From Chitinophagales bacterium (GTDB lineage: Bacteria > Bacteroidota > Bacteroidia > Chitinophagales > Chitinophagaceae): 9,607 bases of DNA. Positions 1 to 6,072 of the stretch are shown piece after piece. Position numbers and translations under genes: made by a program. The notes beneath the pieces are model-generated. The model ran no database searches, was not told the origin of the DNA, and was given only the letters and a program-made list of their open reading frames with translations. Location: the NCBI GenBank assembly GCA_025355935.1, contig JANXYS010000369.1:1-9607 (forward strand), read 5' to 3'. Position 1 is the stretch's first letter. The number at the start of each line of letters is the position of its first letter.

Positions 1-228
1 GGAAGATTTAGAAGCGCCGTAATTCATCTGCGCCGAACGTCCTTTTTCAGGGCACTCGAAAACGAGGGCGCCAGCCTGCCGGGCATTTTGAACTGTCTCA
101 TCTGTACTTCCTCCGTCCGCTACAACCACTTCCACCATGTATCCGGATCGATGCTTTAATAATAAAGTCACCAAACTCCCTATGTGAACAGCTTCATTAT
201 ATACCGGAACAATTATACTAATATCCAT
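1..228 (-). CDS. Family 2 glycosyltransferase, N-terminal part (cut by window edge)
   Basis: The 76 visible residues are the nucleotide-sugar-binding half of a GT-A fold glycosyltransferase. They begin MDISIIVPVYNEA, the first beta strand and N-E pair typical of GT2. VVVADGGSTDETV follows at about residues 34-46, then GRSAQMNYGA at 63-72. The DGGSTD form together with GR-x-x-QMN-x-GA is characteristic of the TIGR04283-type subgroup rather than ordinary cellulose- or hyaluronan-synthase-like GT2 enzymes. The metal-binding and acceptor parts lie outside the window, so donor and acceptor cannot be told. The start at 228 places the canonical beta strand at the N-terminus. The reading frame stays open further upstream, with another ATG at 324, but that extension (MGIDILKAGKHFPLK...) does not look like a GT2 domain. 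There is no signal peptide, so the catalytic domain is cytoplasmic. No Shine-Dalgarno site is visible. Confidence 0.88.
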   Translation of the reverse strand, partial: MDISIIVPVYNEAVHIGSLVTLLLKHRSGYMVEVVVADGGSTDETVQNARQAGALVFECPEKGRSAQMNYGASKSS

Positions 229-371
229 TTGGCAAAAATAAAGTAAATGGATATTTGTCTCTGATCGATTAAGTATGGTTTTTAAAGGAAAATGCTTTCC
301 GGCTTTAAGGATATCGATTCCCATCCACACCCAAACCCGCTGAAACACACGATTATCCGCAAGCGAAAAGC

Positions 372-399
372 AGGTGTCAACCTTTAAAGGTTGACACCT
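372..399. repeat. 28-bp perfect palindrome, copy 1 of an intergenic repeat family
   Basis: The left arm AGGTGTCAACCTTT is followed directly by its exact reverse complement AAAGGTTGACACCT, centred on TTTAAA. With the preceding C, 29 bp are identical to the copy at 2125. It lies 14 bp beyond the stop of the DJ-1/PfpI gene, so it could form a hairpin at the 3' end of that transcript. No T-run follows on the minus strand, so it is not a textbook intrinsic terminator. It may be a REP-like mobile repeat or a protein-binding site. Confidence 0.9.
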
Positions 400-413
400 C
401 AAATATTTCAGCC

Positions 414-992
414 TCACTCCCCGATTTCGTGCGTAAACGCGCCCCTGGTTTTATGCTGGCCTTCCGCAAACTCCTCAATCATTTTCGCATTAAATGCTTC
501 CAAATCTTCAGGGCTGCGGCTTGTAATAAGCCCATTATCAACAACAACCACTTTATCTTCCCAGATGACGCCTGCATTTTTCAGATCAGTTCTTATAGAA
601 TGAAAGGAGGTCATTTCACGACCACTCAACATGCCCGTTTCAATTAGTAACTGCGGGGCATGACAAATAGCTGCAAGTGGTTTTCCCGTTTCGAGGAAAT
701 GTTGGGCAAAAGCGATGTATTCAGGATGCCGACGCATCTCATCCGGGTTAATCACACCTCCCGGAATCATAAGTGCATCATAATCTTCTGGCGATGCTTC
801 ATTCAGATCTACTGTTGCTTTCAATTCCAGGCTCCAATGATCATGGTTCCAGGCCTGGACAGTGCCTTTGAGGGAGACAATTTCTACTACCGCACCAGCA
901 TCTTCCAGCGCTTTTTTTGGACTTGTTAGTTCTATTTCTTCAAAACCCGTATCAGTAAGTATTGCTATTCTCCTGTTATCTAAGGATATCAT
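414..992 (-). CDS. DJ-1/PfpI family protein (class I glutamine amidotransferase-like)
   Basis: This is a 192-residue single-domain protein of the DJ-1/PfpI superfamily, similar in length and motifs to the general-stress and PfpI-type members. An N-terminal strand (RRIAILTDTGFEEIEL, residues 7-22) carries the conserved acidic residue near Glu18/Glu19. DALMIPGG lies at 72-79, and the nucleophile elbow AAICHAPQLL at 107-116 places the reactive Cys at 110 with His111 beside it, as in PfpI. TSRSPEDLEAFNAKMIEEF near the C-terminus is also typical. Members of this family have been reported as proteases, glyoxalase III or deglycases, and chaperones; sequence alone does not separate these, although Cys-His adjacency favours the PfpI side. 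There is no signal peptide, so it is probably cytoplasmic. It lies 94 bp downstream of the deacetylase gene on the same strand, so co-transcription is possible. The ATG at 992 leaves the usual short leader before the first strand. Confidence 0.93.
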   Translation of the reverse strand: MISLDNRRIAILTDTGFEEIELTSPKKALEDAGAVVEIVSLKGTVQAWNHDHWSLELKATVDLNEASPEDYDALMIPGGVINPDEMRRHPEYIAFAQHFLETGKPLAAICHAPQLLIETGMLSGREMTSFHSIRTDLKNAGVIWEDKVVVVDNGLITSRSPEDLEAFNAKMIEEFAEGQHKTRGAFTHEIGE

Positions 993-1086
993 GAGCGAAA
1001 ATTTTAGATGATTGAATACTTATAGTACTCCAAACATTATTCCATCTACCTCATCTTGCCATTAATTATTGAAGAGTTTTCTAAAG

Positions 1087-1995
1087 TCATAACGCCCAGA
1101 CCTCCTTTGCTATTCTGAAAGTGTTGCAATGGGCATTTGTAATTATCTTAATGTCGTCGCTATACCCGCCGCCCATACTAACCTGGCAGGGAAGTTTATA
1201 TTTCCTGGCAAGATCAAATACATATTGATCTCGCCGGCTACAACCTTCAGGTGAAACTTTCAGTTTGCCAAACCTGTCTGTATCAAGAATATCAACACCT
1301 GCGAGATAAAATATAAAGTCTGGCTTTACACTTTTAAATAGAGCCGGCAAATACTCCACGAGAAGAGAAAGATATTCTTCGGTTCCTGTACCATCTATGA
1401 GCTCAATATCCAGGTCACTCTTTTCTTTGCGAAAAGGGTAATTATTTTTCCCGTGCATGCTGAATGTAAAAACAGCGGGCTGGTTTTCGAATAATTTAGC
1501 GGTGCCATTCCCCTGGTGGACATCCAGGTCAATGATGAGGACCTTTTCGGCCAGGTTTTCCCGGAGCAGGTAATTCGCTGCTATCGCCTGGTCATTTAGC
1601 ATACAAAATCCCTCGCCGTGGTCATAAAACGCATGATGCGTGCCGCCGGCTACATTAAATGCGACACCATTCTCAAGCGCAGATAAGCATCCGTCAATTG
1701 TACCCCTTGCTATCATCAACTCGCGTATCGTAAGGGCAGGTGATTGCGGGAATCCTATATGGCGTTGTTCTTTAACTGTTAAGCTTTGAAGTTTCAGTCT
1801 TTCAAGGTATAAAGGGTCGTGGGTTGTTAATACTATTTCATCTTCACAAATACCAGGAGAAAAAAGGTTTTCATGAGTGATCGTTCCTTCGTGTAGTAGT
1901 TGTGCAGGTATTAATTCATATTTGAGCATAGGGAAGCGATGCCCTTCCGGTAACGGGTGGGCGTATAAGGGATCAAATGCTATTTTAAAAACCAT
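1087..1995 (-). CDS. Histone deacetylase family protein (zinc amidohydrolase, class IV/HDAC11-like)
   Basis: This 302-residue protein has the full arginase/deacetylase-fold signature. GGTHHAF at 117-123 holds the paired catalytic His120/His121. GFCMLND at 129-135 follows. DLDVHQGNGT at 156-165 supplies zinc ligands Asp158 and His160, and AGVDILDTD at 232-240 supplies the third ligand, Asp235. GGGYS at 275-279 carries the transition-state Tyr278. Everything needed for hydrolysis of an N-acyl amide is present. The short length, the N-terminus (FDPLYAHPLPEGHRFPM) and the FxxxGGTHHA context resemble the class IV-like bacterial branch rather than AcuC. Substrates could be acetyl-lysine on proteins or a small acetylated amine; bacteria lack histones, so the family name should not be read as function. 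There is no signal peptide. A DJ-1/PfpI gene follows on the same strand. I chose the ATG at 1995 because the conserved N-terminal strand begins immediately after it. Confidence 0.93.
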   Translation of the reverse strand: MVFKIAFDPLYAHPLPEGHRFPMLKYELIPAQLLHEGTITHENLFSPGICEDEIVLTTHDPLYLERLKLQSLTVKEQRHIGFPQSPALTIRELMIARGTIDGCLSALENGVAFNVAGGTHHAFYDHGEGFCMLNDQAIAANYLLRENLAEKVLIIDLDVHQGNGTAKLFENQPAVFTFSMHGKNNYPFRKEKSDLDIELIDGTGTEEYLSLLVEYLPALFKSVKPDFIFYLAGVDILDTDRFGKLKVSPEGCSRRDQYVFDLARKYKLPCQVSMGGGYSDDIKIITNAHCNTFRIAKEVWAL

Positions 1996-2124
1996 ATTAT
2001 GTTCGCGTTATTCATTCGTTTGTTAACTTAAAGAAATTCGTTCTCTTTAAACAGAATACTATACGTTTTGTTTGGCTCCCGACAGCAACGGCGTCTTGTA
2101 AAATTATTAAATATCAAAATATTA

Positions 2125-2154
2125 CAGGTGTCAACCTTTAAAGGTTGACACCTG
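2125..2154. repeat. 30-bp perfect palindrome, copy 2 of the intergenic repeat family
   Basis: This copy has the same 28-bp core as the one at 372-399 plus one further complementary pair (C at 2125, G at 2154), so the whole 30 bp is self-complementary around a central TTTAAA. Its neighbouring sequence is unrelated to that of copy 1, which argues for an independently placed repeat rather than a duplication of a larger segment. It lies 130 bp upstream of the deacetylase start and 127 bp upstream of the GH92 start. Confidence 0.9.
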
Positions 2155-2204
2155 CTTGTTGCTGCCAATAATTGGTGGATTTCTCCGGAATGTGTGGTGA
2201 TTCA

Positions 2205-2232
2205 AGTTGACAACCTTATAAGGTTGACACCT
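2205..2232. repeat. Diverged palindromic repeat, copy 3
   Basis: This is a 28-bp unit aligned end to end with the other copies, with four differences. The inner 16 bp (CAACCTTATAAGGTTG, 2211-2226) is still a perfect palindrome, because the two central changes (TTTAAA to TTATAA) are complementary to each other. The right outer arm GACACCT is intact. The left outer arm has two unpaired changes, at 2207 and 2210. It lies 50 bp from copy 2, and the pair could act as one composite element upstream of GH92. Confidence 0.8.
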
Positions 2233-2280
2233 CCTGTATCCTTCAAATGTTCATAAACTGATCTTAATTATCTTTAGCCT

Positions 2281-4590
2281 ATGAAGTTTACCTCTATTAT
2301 CGGCTTGTCAGTATTACTATTTCCCGTTGGTGCCACTGCGCAACAACAGCGAAGTAAGCCCTTGTACCAATACGTAAAGCCGATCATTGGAACACAGCGC
2401 ATGGGGCATACTTACCCTGGCGCGACAGTTCCTTTTGGAATGGTGCAGCTAAGCCCTGAGACCGACACTATTCCTTTTTCAGTTGACGGGAAGTACAATC
2501 CGGAGGTATATAAATACTGCGCGGGCTATCAATATGATGATAAAACAATTGTGGGATTTAGTCATACACATTTCAGCGGAACGGGGCATAGCGACCTGGG
2601 CGATATCCTGATAATGCCAACCATCGGTGATTTACAATTAAACCCGGGCACCGCAACCAATCCAAAAACCGGATTTCGTTCAACATTTTCTCACGAGAAT
2701 GAAACTGCCCAGGCGGGATACTATAAAGTACTGCTGGATAAAAACAATATCACAGCTGAACTAACGGCTACGAATAGGGTAGGTTTCCACCAGTATACTT
2801 TTCCGAAGTCAACCCAAAGTCATATTATCCTTGATCTTGTTAGCGGGATTTATAATTATGAAGGAAAAAACGTGTGGACAGTTGTCCGCATTATCAACGA
2901 CAGCACCGTGGTTGGCCAACGCCAAACCAATGGCTGGGCCCGGACGCGCACGGTTTATTTTGCCATGAAATTTTCAAAGGCATTTACGCAGTACGGCAGT
3001 AAGGAATTTGCTAAAATGACTTACAATGGTTTTTGGGGCAAGTTTGATCAGCATCACAATTTTCCCGAACTAGCCGGTAAACAATTGCGCCTCAACTTTG
3101 ATTTCAACACAAACGGGTTTGAGAAAATAAAAGTTAAAGTAGCGCTGTCATCTGTAAGTGAGGCAGGCGCGCTCAATAATATGCAGGTTGAATTACCGGG
3201 CTGGGATTTTGAAAAAACCCGTCAGCAGGCTCAGAGTTTATGGAACAAGGAATTAAGTAAGATTGAGATTGAGGGGCCGACAGAAGAAAAAGAGAATTTT
3301 TATACGGCGATGTATCACGCCTTCATCAACCCTACCACTTATATGGATGTGGACGGGCAATACAAAGGGCTTGACCATGATGTTCATACAGCGAAAGGCT
3401 TTACGAATTATACTACTTTTTCTTTGTGGGATACCTACCGCGCGCTTCATCCCCTGTTCAATATAGTACAGGCGCCACGTAACCGTGATATGATCCGATC
3501 AATGTTGGCGCATTACGATCAAAGCACACTACACATGCTGCCGGTTTGGAGCAATTCCGCCAACGATAACTGGTGTATGTCAGGCTACCATAGTGTATCT
3601 GTTATTGCGGATGCGATCATCAAGGGAAATGCTTTAGGTATTGACGCCTCAAAAGCACTGGAAGCATGTGTTGTAACGGCAAGGCACAGAAGTTATGACG
3701 GAATTGGATTGTATATCGACAACGGCTATATCCCAATAGATAAAAACGGGGTGGGAACTTCCACCACACTGGAATATGCGTATGATGACTGGTGTATCGC
3801 GCAACTTGCAAAAAAACTTAACCGGCTAGAAATTTATAAGGAGTTCACTGCCCGTTCACAAAATTTCCGGCATGTATTTGATTCAGTAACGGGTTTTATG
3901 CGTCCCAGGCTGAGCGACGGCAGCTTTCGAAAGGAGTTCGATCCTTTGAAAACCGATGGACAGGGTTTTATCGAGGGCAATGCCTGGAACTTTAGCCTGT
4001 TTGTTCCCCAGGATCCGATAAGCCTGATAAAGATGATGGGTGGAAATAAGCAATTTTCCTCAAGACTTGATTCGTTGTTCAGCATGCATCTTCCCGACCA
4101 GTTTTTTGCAGAAACGGAGGATATCACGCGCGATGGAATCATCGGCGGATATGTACATGGAAACGAACCTGCGCATCATGTCGCATATATGTACAACTGG
4201 GCCGGTGACAGTTGGAAAACCCAGGAACGAATCAGGATGATTTTAAAAATGCAGTATAAATCAGCTCCGGATGGCCTTGGGGGAAATGATGATACCGGCC
4301 AGATGAGCGCATGGTATATTTTTAGCAGTCTCGGGTTTTATCCTGTTGCGCCAGGGTCAACCGACTACGCTATAGGCAGCCCCGCGATAAATGCAGCAAC
4401 CATTCATCTTGAAAATGGCCGCGAATTCGTGATTGATGTAAAAGATCAGTCTGCCGCTAACATATATATTCAAAAAATTGAATTAAATGGGAAACCCTTT
4501 CTTGGCTTCCTACTACATCATGATAGTATCATGCGGGGTGGTAAAATAGTATTCTTTATGGGGAATAAACCAGCAAACAAATCTAATTAA
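2281..4590 (+). CDS. Exported GH92 family alpha-mannosidase
   Basis: This 769-residue protein has a signal peptide (MKFTSIIGLSVLLFPVGATA, cleavage expected after Ala20 before Gln21), so it acts in the periplasm or at the surface. No lipobox Cys is seen. It carries the GH92 hallmarks in order: HTYPGATVPFGMVQLSPET at 43-61, GYQYDD at 82-87, GFSHTHFSGTG at 92-102, FSLWDTYRALHP at 380-391, NWCMSGYHSV near 430-439, EYAYDDWC, EGNAWN at 565-570, HGNEPAHH at 626-633, and GNDDTGQMSAWY at 668-679. GH92 enzymes are calcium-dependent inverting exo-alpha-mannosidases. Glu565, Glu629 and Asp670/Asp671 lie in the strongly conserved acidic motifs, but I do not assign acid and base roles. Length is normal for the family and no frameshift is seen. 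Linkage preference (alpha-1,2, 1,3 or others) cannot be decided. No SusC/SusD pair or second mannosidase adjoins it, unlike many mannan or N-glycan loci. An S1/P1 nuclease gene follows after 60 bp. Confidence 0.96.
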   Translation: MKFTSIIGLSVLLFPVGATAQQQRSKPLYQYVKPIIGTQRMGHTYPGATVPFGMVQLSPETDTIPFSVDGKYNPEVYKYCAGYQYDDKTIVGFSHTHFSGTGHSDLGDILIMPTIGDLQLNPGTATNPKTGFRSTFSHENETAQAGYYKVLLDKNNITAELTATNRVGFHQYTFPKSTQSHIILDLVSGIYNYEGKNVWTVVRIINDSTVVGQRQTNGWARTRTVYFAMKFSKAFTQYGSKEFAKMTYNGFWGKFDQHHNFPELAGKQLRLNFDFNTNGFEKIKVKVALSSVSEAGALNNMQVELPGWDFEKTRQQAQSLWNKELSKIEIEGPTEEKENFYTAMYHAFINPTTYMDVDGQYKGLDHDVHTAKGFTNYTTFSLWDTYRALHPLFNIVQAPRNRDMIRSMLAHYDQSTLHMLPVWSNSANDNWCMSGYHSVSVIADAIIKGNALGIDASKALEACVVTARHRSYDGIGLYIDNGYIPIDKNGVGTSTTLEYAYDDWCIAQLAKKLNRLEIYKEFTARSQNFRHVFDSVTGFMRPRLSDGSFRKEFDPLKTDGQGFIEGNAWNFSLFVPQDPISLIKMMGGNKQFSSRLDSLFSMHLPDQFFAETEDITRDGIIGGYVHGNEPAHHVAYMYNWAGDSWKTQERIRMILKMQYKSAPDGLGGNDDTGQMSAWYIFSSLGFYPVAPGSTDYAIGSPAINAATIHLENGREFVIDVKDQSAANIYIQKIELNGKPFLGFLLHHDSIMRGGKIVFFMGNKPANKSN

Positions 4591-4627
4591 CTTACGGCAA
4601 GAGTTTGCTTGCAGCAGTTTAGCTACA

Positions 4628-4639
4628 TTTACATGTAAA
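4628..4639. promoter_or_regulatory. 12-bp palindrome upstream of the nuclease gene, possible operator
   Basis: TTTACATGTAAA is a perfect 12-bp palindrome ending 11 bp before the S1/P1 start codon. It overlaps TACATTTA (4624-4631), which is one base off the Bacteroidota -7 consensus TAnnTTTG. TTTG at 4604-4607 lies upstream with a spacer of 16 bp, shorter than usual. This could be a promoter with an operator for the nuclease, or chance in AT-rich sequence. Confidence 0.25.
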
Positions 4640-4650
4640 AGAGATAGGGT

Positions 4651-5451
4651 ATGCATTTTAAGAGATTGAGAAATATAATTGTGATGGGAATGTTGTGTTA
4701 TCTTCCTTTCACTTCGGGCGCGTGGTCTTTAACGGGCCATCGCATTGTGGGAGAAATAGCTGATAGCTACCTTACTAAAAAAAGTCGTAAAGCAATTGCC
4801 GATATCCTGGGAAAAGAATCAGTTGCCATGTCGGCCAACTGGATGGATTTTATCAAGTCAGATCCTTCCTACAACTACTTGTATAACTGGCATTTTATAA
4901 ATCTCAGAGCTGGCCTTAGCGAGACAGATATTGATAGCTATCTCGTTACGGACACTGCCACTGATGCGTACACCAAAATAAATTTTTGTATAGCCCAATT
5001 AAAAAACCGCTCAGTACTTTCCCTGGAAAACAGGCAGCTCTATCTTCGTGTGCTCATACACGTTATTGGAGATATTCATCAGCCCATGCATACCGGCCAT
5101 TTTGAGGACCTCGGTGGAAACAAGATAAAGGTGCTGTGGTTCAGCATACCAACTAATCTTCATTCCGTGTGGGATGATAAGTTGATTGAGAGCCAGGACC
5201 TAAGCTATACAGAATACGCGACAGCCGTTAATTATACGAATAAACAACAACGCAGCGAATGGCAGGCGGAACCAATCAGCAAATGGGTGACCGACTCCTA
5301 CAATATTGCTCAAAAACTCTATGCAGACGTTACAATGCCTGATCAGAAACTCGATTATAAATATAATTTTAATTACCTGGATATTGTGAACCATCAACTC
5401 CTGAAAGCCGGGGTTCACCTGGCTGGCGTTCTAAATGATATATTTGACTAA
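4651..5451 (+). CDS. Exported S1/P1-type zinc nuclease
   Basis: This 266-residue S1/P1 nuclease cleaves single-stranded nucleic acids to 5'-nucleotides, and some members also remove 3'-phosphates. The signal peptide should be cut between Ala24 and Trp25 (TSGA/WSLTGH), which exposes Trp25 as the new N-terminus. In this family that residue is itself a zinc ligand. The other ligands all line up by spacing with nuclease P1: His30, Asp66 (NWMD), His81 (NWHF), His137 and Asp141 (HVIGD), His147 (MHTGH), His171 and Asp175 (HSVWD). Other family motifs are DIHQPMHTG at 141-149 and GGNKIKV at 155-161. It should therefore be an active three-zinc enzyme in the periplasm or outside the cell. It follows the GH92 gene by 60 bp on the same strand; a shared transcript is plausible, though a candidate promoter lies in the gap. 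Its likely role is scavenging nucleotides and phosphate from extracellular DNA or RNA. Confidence 0.95.
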   Translation: MHFKRLRNIIVMGMLCYLPFTSGAWSLTGHRIVGEIADSYLTKKSRKAIADILGKESVAMSANWMDFIKSDPSYNYLYNWHFINLRAGLSETDIDSYLVTDTATDAYTKINFCIAQLKNRSVLSLENRQLYLRVLIHVIGDIHQPMHTGHFEDLGGNKIKVLWFSIPTNLHSVWDDKLIESQDLSYTEYATAVNYTNKQQRSEWQAEPISKWVTDSYNIAQKLYADVTMPDQKLDYKYNFNYLDIVNHQLLKAGVHLAGVLNDIFD

Positions 5452-5452
5452 G

Positions 5453-5504
5453 GAACATGCATGTTCTGTGATAACGCGCTCACATCATTAAGCCGTTTTT
5501 CTTA
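5453..5504. terminator. Possible terminator region between convergent genes
   Basis: The 60-bp gap between the nuclease stop and the stop of the convergent minus-strand gene is dense in small inverted repeats. It holds GAACATGCATGTTC (5453-5466, perfect), TGTGA...TCACA (5467-5484), and TAAG...CTTA (5489-5504) enclosing a run of five T. None is a strong GC-rich stem followed by a T-tract. A terminator is expected here from gene orientation, but its exact form is uncertain. Confidence 0.3.
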
Positions 5505-5511
5505 GGAAAAT

Positions 5512-6072
5512 TTATTGATAGTCATTGATACGTAGGGATGTTATCATAAAGTCTACACTGGGTATCCATTTTTTTGAGTTCTTAGCATTGCACATAACCA
5601 AAAACAGCAACAACCTGCCTTTAAAGCTTCCATAAAAGAATTGAAAAATTTTTTTAGCATTTCCCGAATTTTCCATGCACCTGATGTAACCAATATTTTT
5701 TCCGGCATTAAGTGAAATACCATCGTCTGTTATCTTTACCGATGGGTACAGGTTTTTTACTTTTGCAATCAGAACATCTGCAAATGCAGGAACATCGTTA
5801 TCGGATAGTGAGTCAGGCTCGTTAAATACTAAACACTTGACCTGGTCTGGCGGGGAAGAGAAGATATAGGCGGGTTTACTAGTTGCGAATCTGTAAGTAG
5901 CGTCAACCAAACTACTATCGCGTTTAAAGGCAACCGGGAGCTGCATCACAACTTTCCCGTTAAAAAGCTGCATTGGCGCAGCATTCTTCTGAGATACACT
6001 CTTAAAACTACCAAGCACTAACAACAACAAAAGGATGTTTATACGACCTGCCTGGTGATTTGGTTTAAGCAT
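5512..6072 (-). CDS. Small exported protein of unknown function, coupled to the kinase gene
   Basis: I do not recognise this 186-residue protein. A basic N-terminus followed by a leucine-rich stretch (INILLLLLVLGSF, residues 11-23) is a clear signal peptide, with likely cleavage near SVS/QK (27/28). There is no lipobox Cys, so a soluble periplasmic or secreted protein is expected. The mature part has an early LFNGKVVMQLPVAF block (36-49), a middle IGYIRCMENSG (128-137), and a C-terminal FKGRLLLFLVMC strand (150-161) before a final W...FMITSL helix-like end. That order (LP-x-F, then strands, then GRLLL...SL) loosely recalls PsbP/Mog1-like folds; this is a weak inference. Cysteines are at 80, 132 and 161. 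Its ATG lies within the last codons of the ROK kinase gene (8-bp overlap), so translation is probably coupled, which is odd for an exported protein beside a cytoplasmic kinase. Confidence 0.82.
   Translation of the reverse strand: MLKPNHQAGRINILLLLLVLGSFKSVSQKNAAPMQLFNGKVVMQLPVAFKRDSSLVDATYRFATSKPAYIFSSPPDQVKCLVFNEPDSLSDNDVPAFADVLIAKVKNLYPSVKITDDGISLNAGKNIGYIRCMENSGNAKKIFQFFYGSFKGRLLLFLVMCNAKNSKKWIPSVDFMITSLRINDYQ

Larger units (their letters stand above)
1996..2280. other. 285-bp divergent intergenic region with two palindromic repeats
   Basis: This region separates the minus-strand deacetylase gene from the plus-strand GH92 gene and must hold promoters for both. I find no open frame of useful length in it. 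Its recognisable contents are the palindromes at 2125-2154 and 2205-2232 and a short CCAAT-A-ATTGG inverted repeat at 2165-2175 between them. I looked for the Bacteroidota promoter pair (TTG about 20 bp before TAnnTTTG) in both directions and found no convincing match. TATCTTTA at 2269-2276 is one base off the -7 box but too close to the GH92 start. Confidence 0.6.

Noticed and set aside
233..240. TATTTTTG on the minus strand, a full match to the Bacteroidota -7 box TAnnTTTG, 5 bp before the glycosyltransferase ATG
   Set aside because: It would make the transcript start at or inside the start codon, and no TTG lies at the expected upstream distance. Matches to so short and AT-rich a motif are common by chance.
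429..929. Plus-strand open frames inside the DJ-1/PfpI gene (429-647 and 660-929)
   Set aside because: They lie antisense to a clearly conserved gene and their translations show no domain-like pattern. They are shadows of the real frame.
1031..1038. AATGTTTG on the minus strand as a possible -7 box for the DJ-1/PfpI gene
   Set aside because: The first base is off the consensus and there is no properly spaced TTG, so I cannot support a promoter here.
372..2154. The two identical palindromes as terminal inverted repeats of a transposon carrying the DJ-1 and deacetylase genes
   Set aside because: Each copy is itself a complete palindrome, a third copy lies outside, no transposase is present and no target-site duplication is visible next to the two ends.
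372..2232. The repeats as a CRISPR array
   Set aside because: The copies are far apart and unevenly spaced, lack regular spacers, and no cas gene is present.
4597..4612. GCAAG-AGTTTG-CTTGC hairpin just after the GH92 stop, as a terminator separating GH92 from the nuclease
   Set aside because: The stem is only 5 bp and no T-run follows. It is too weak to support a terminator.
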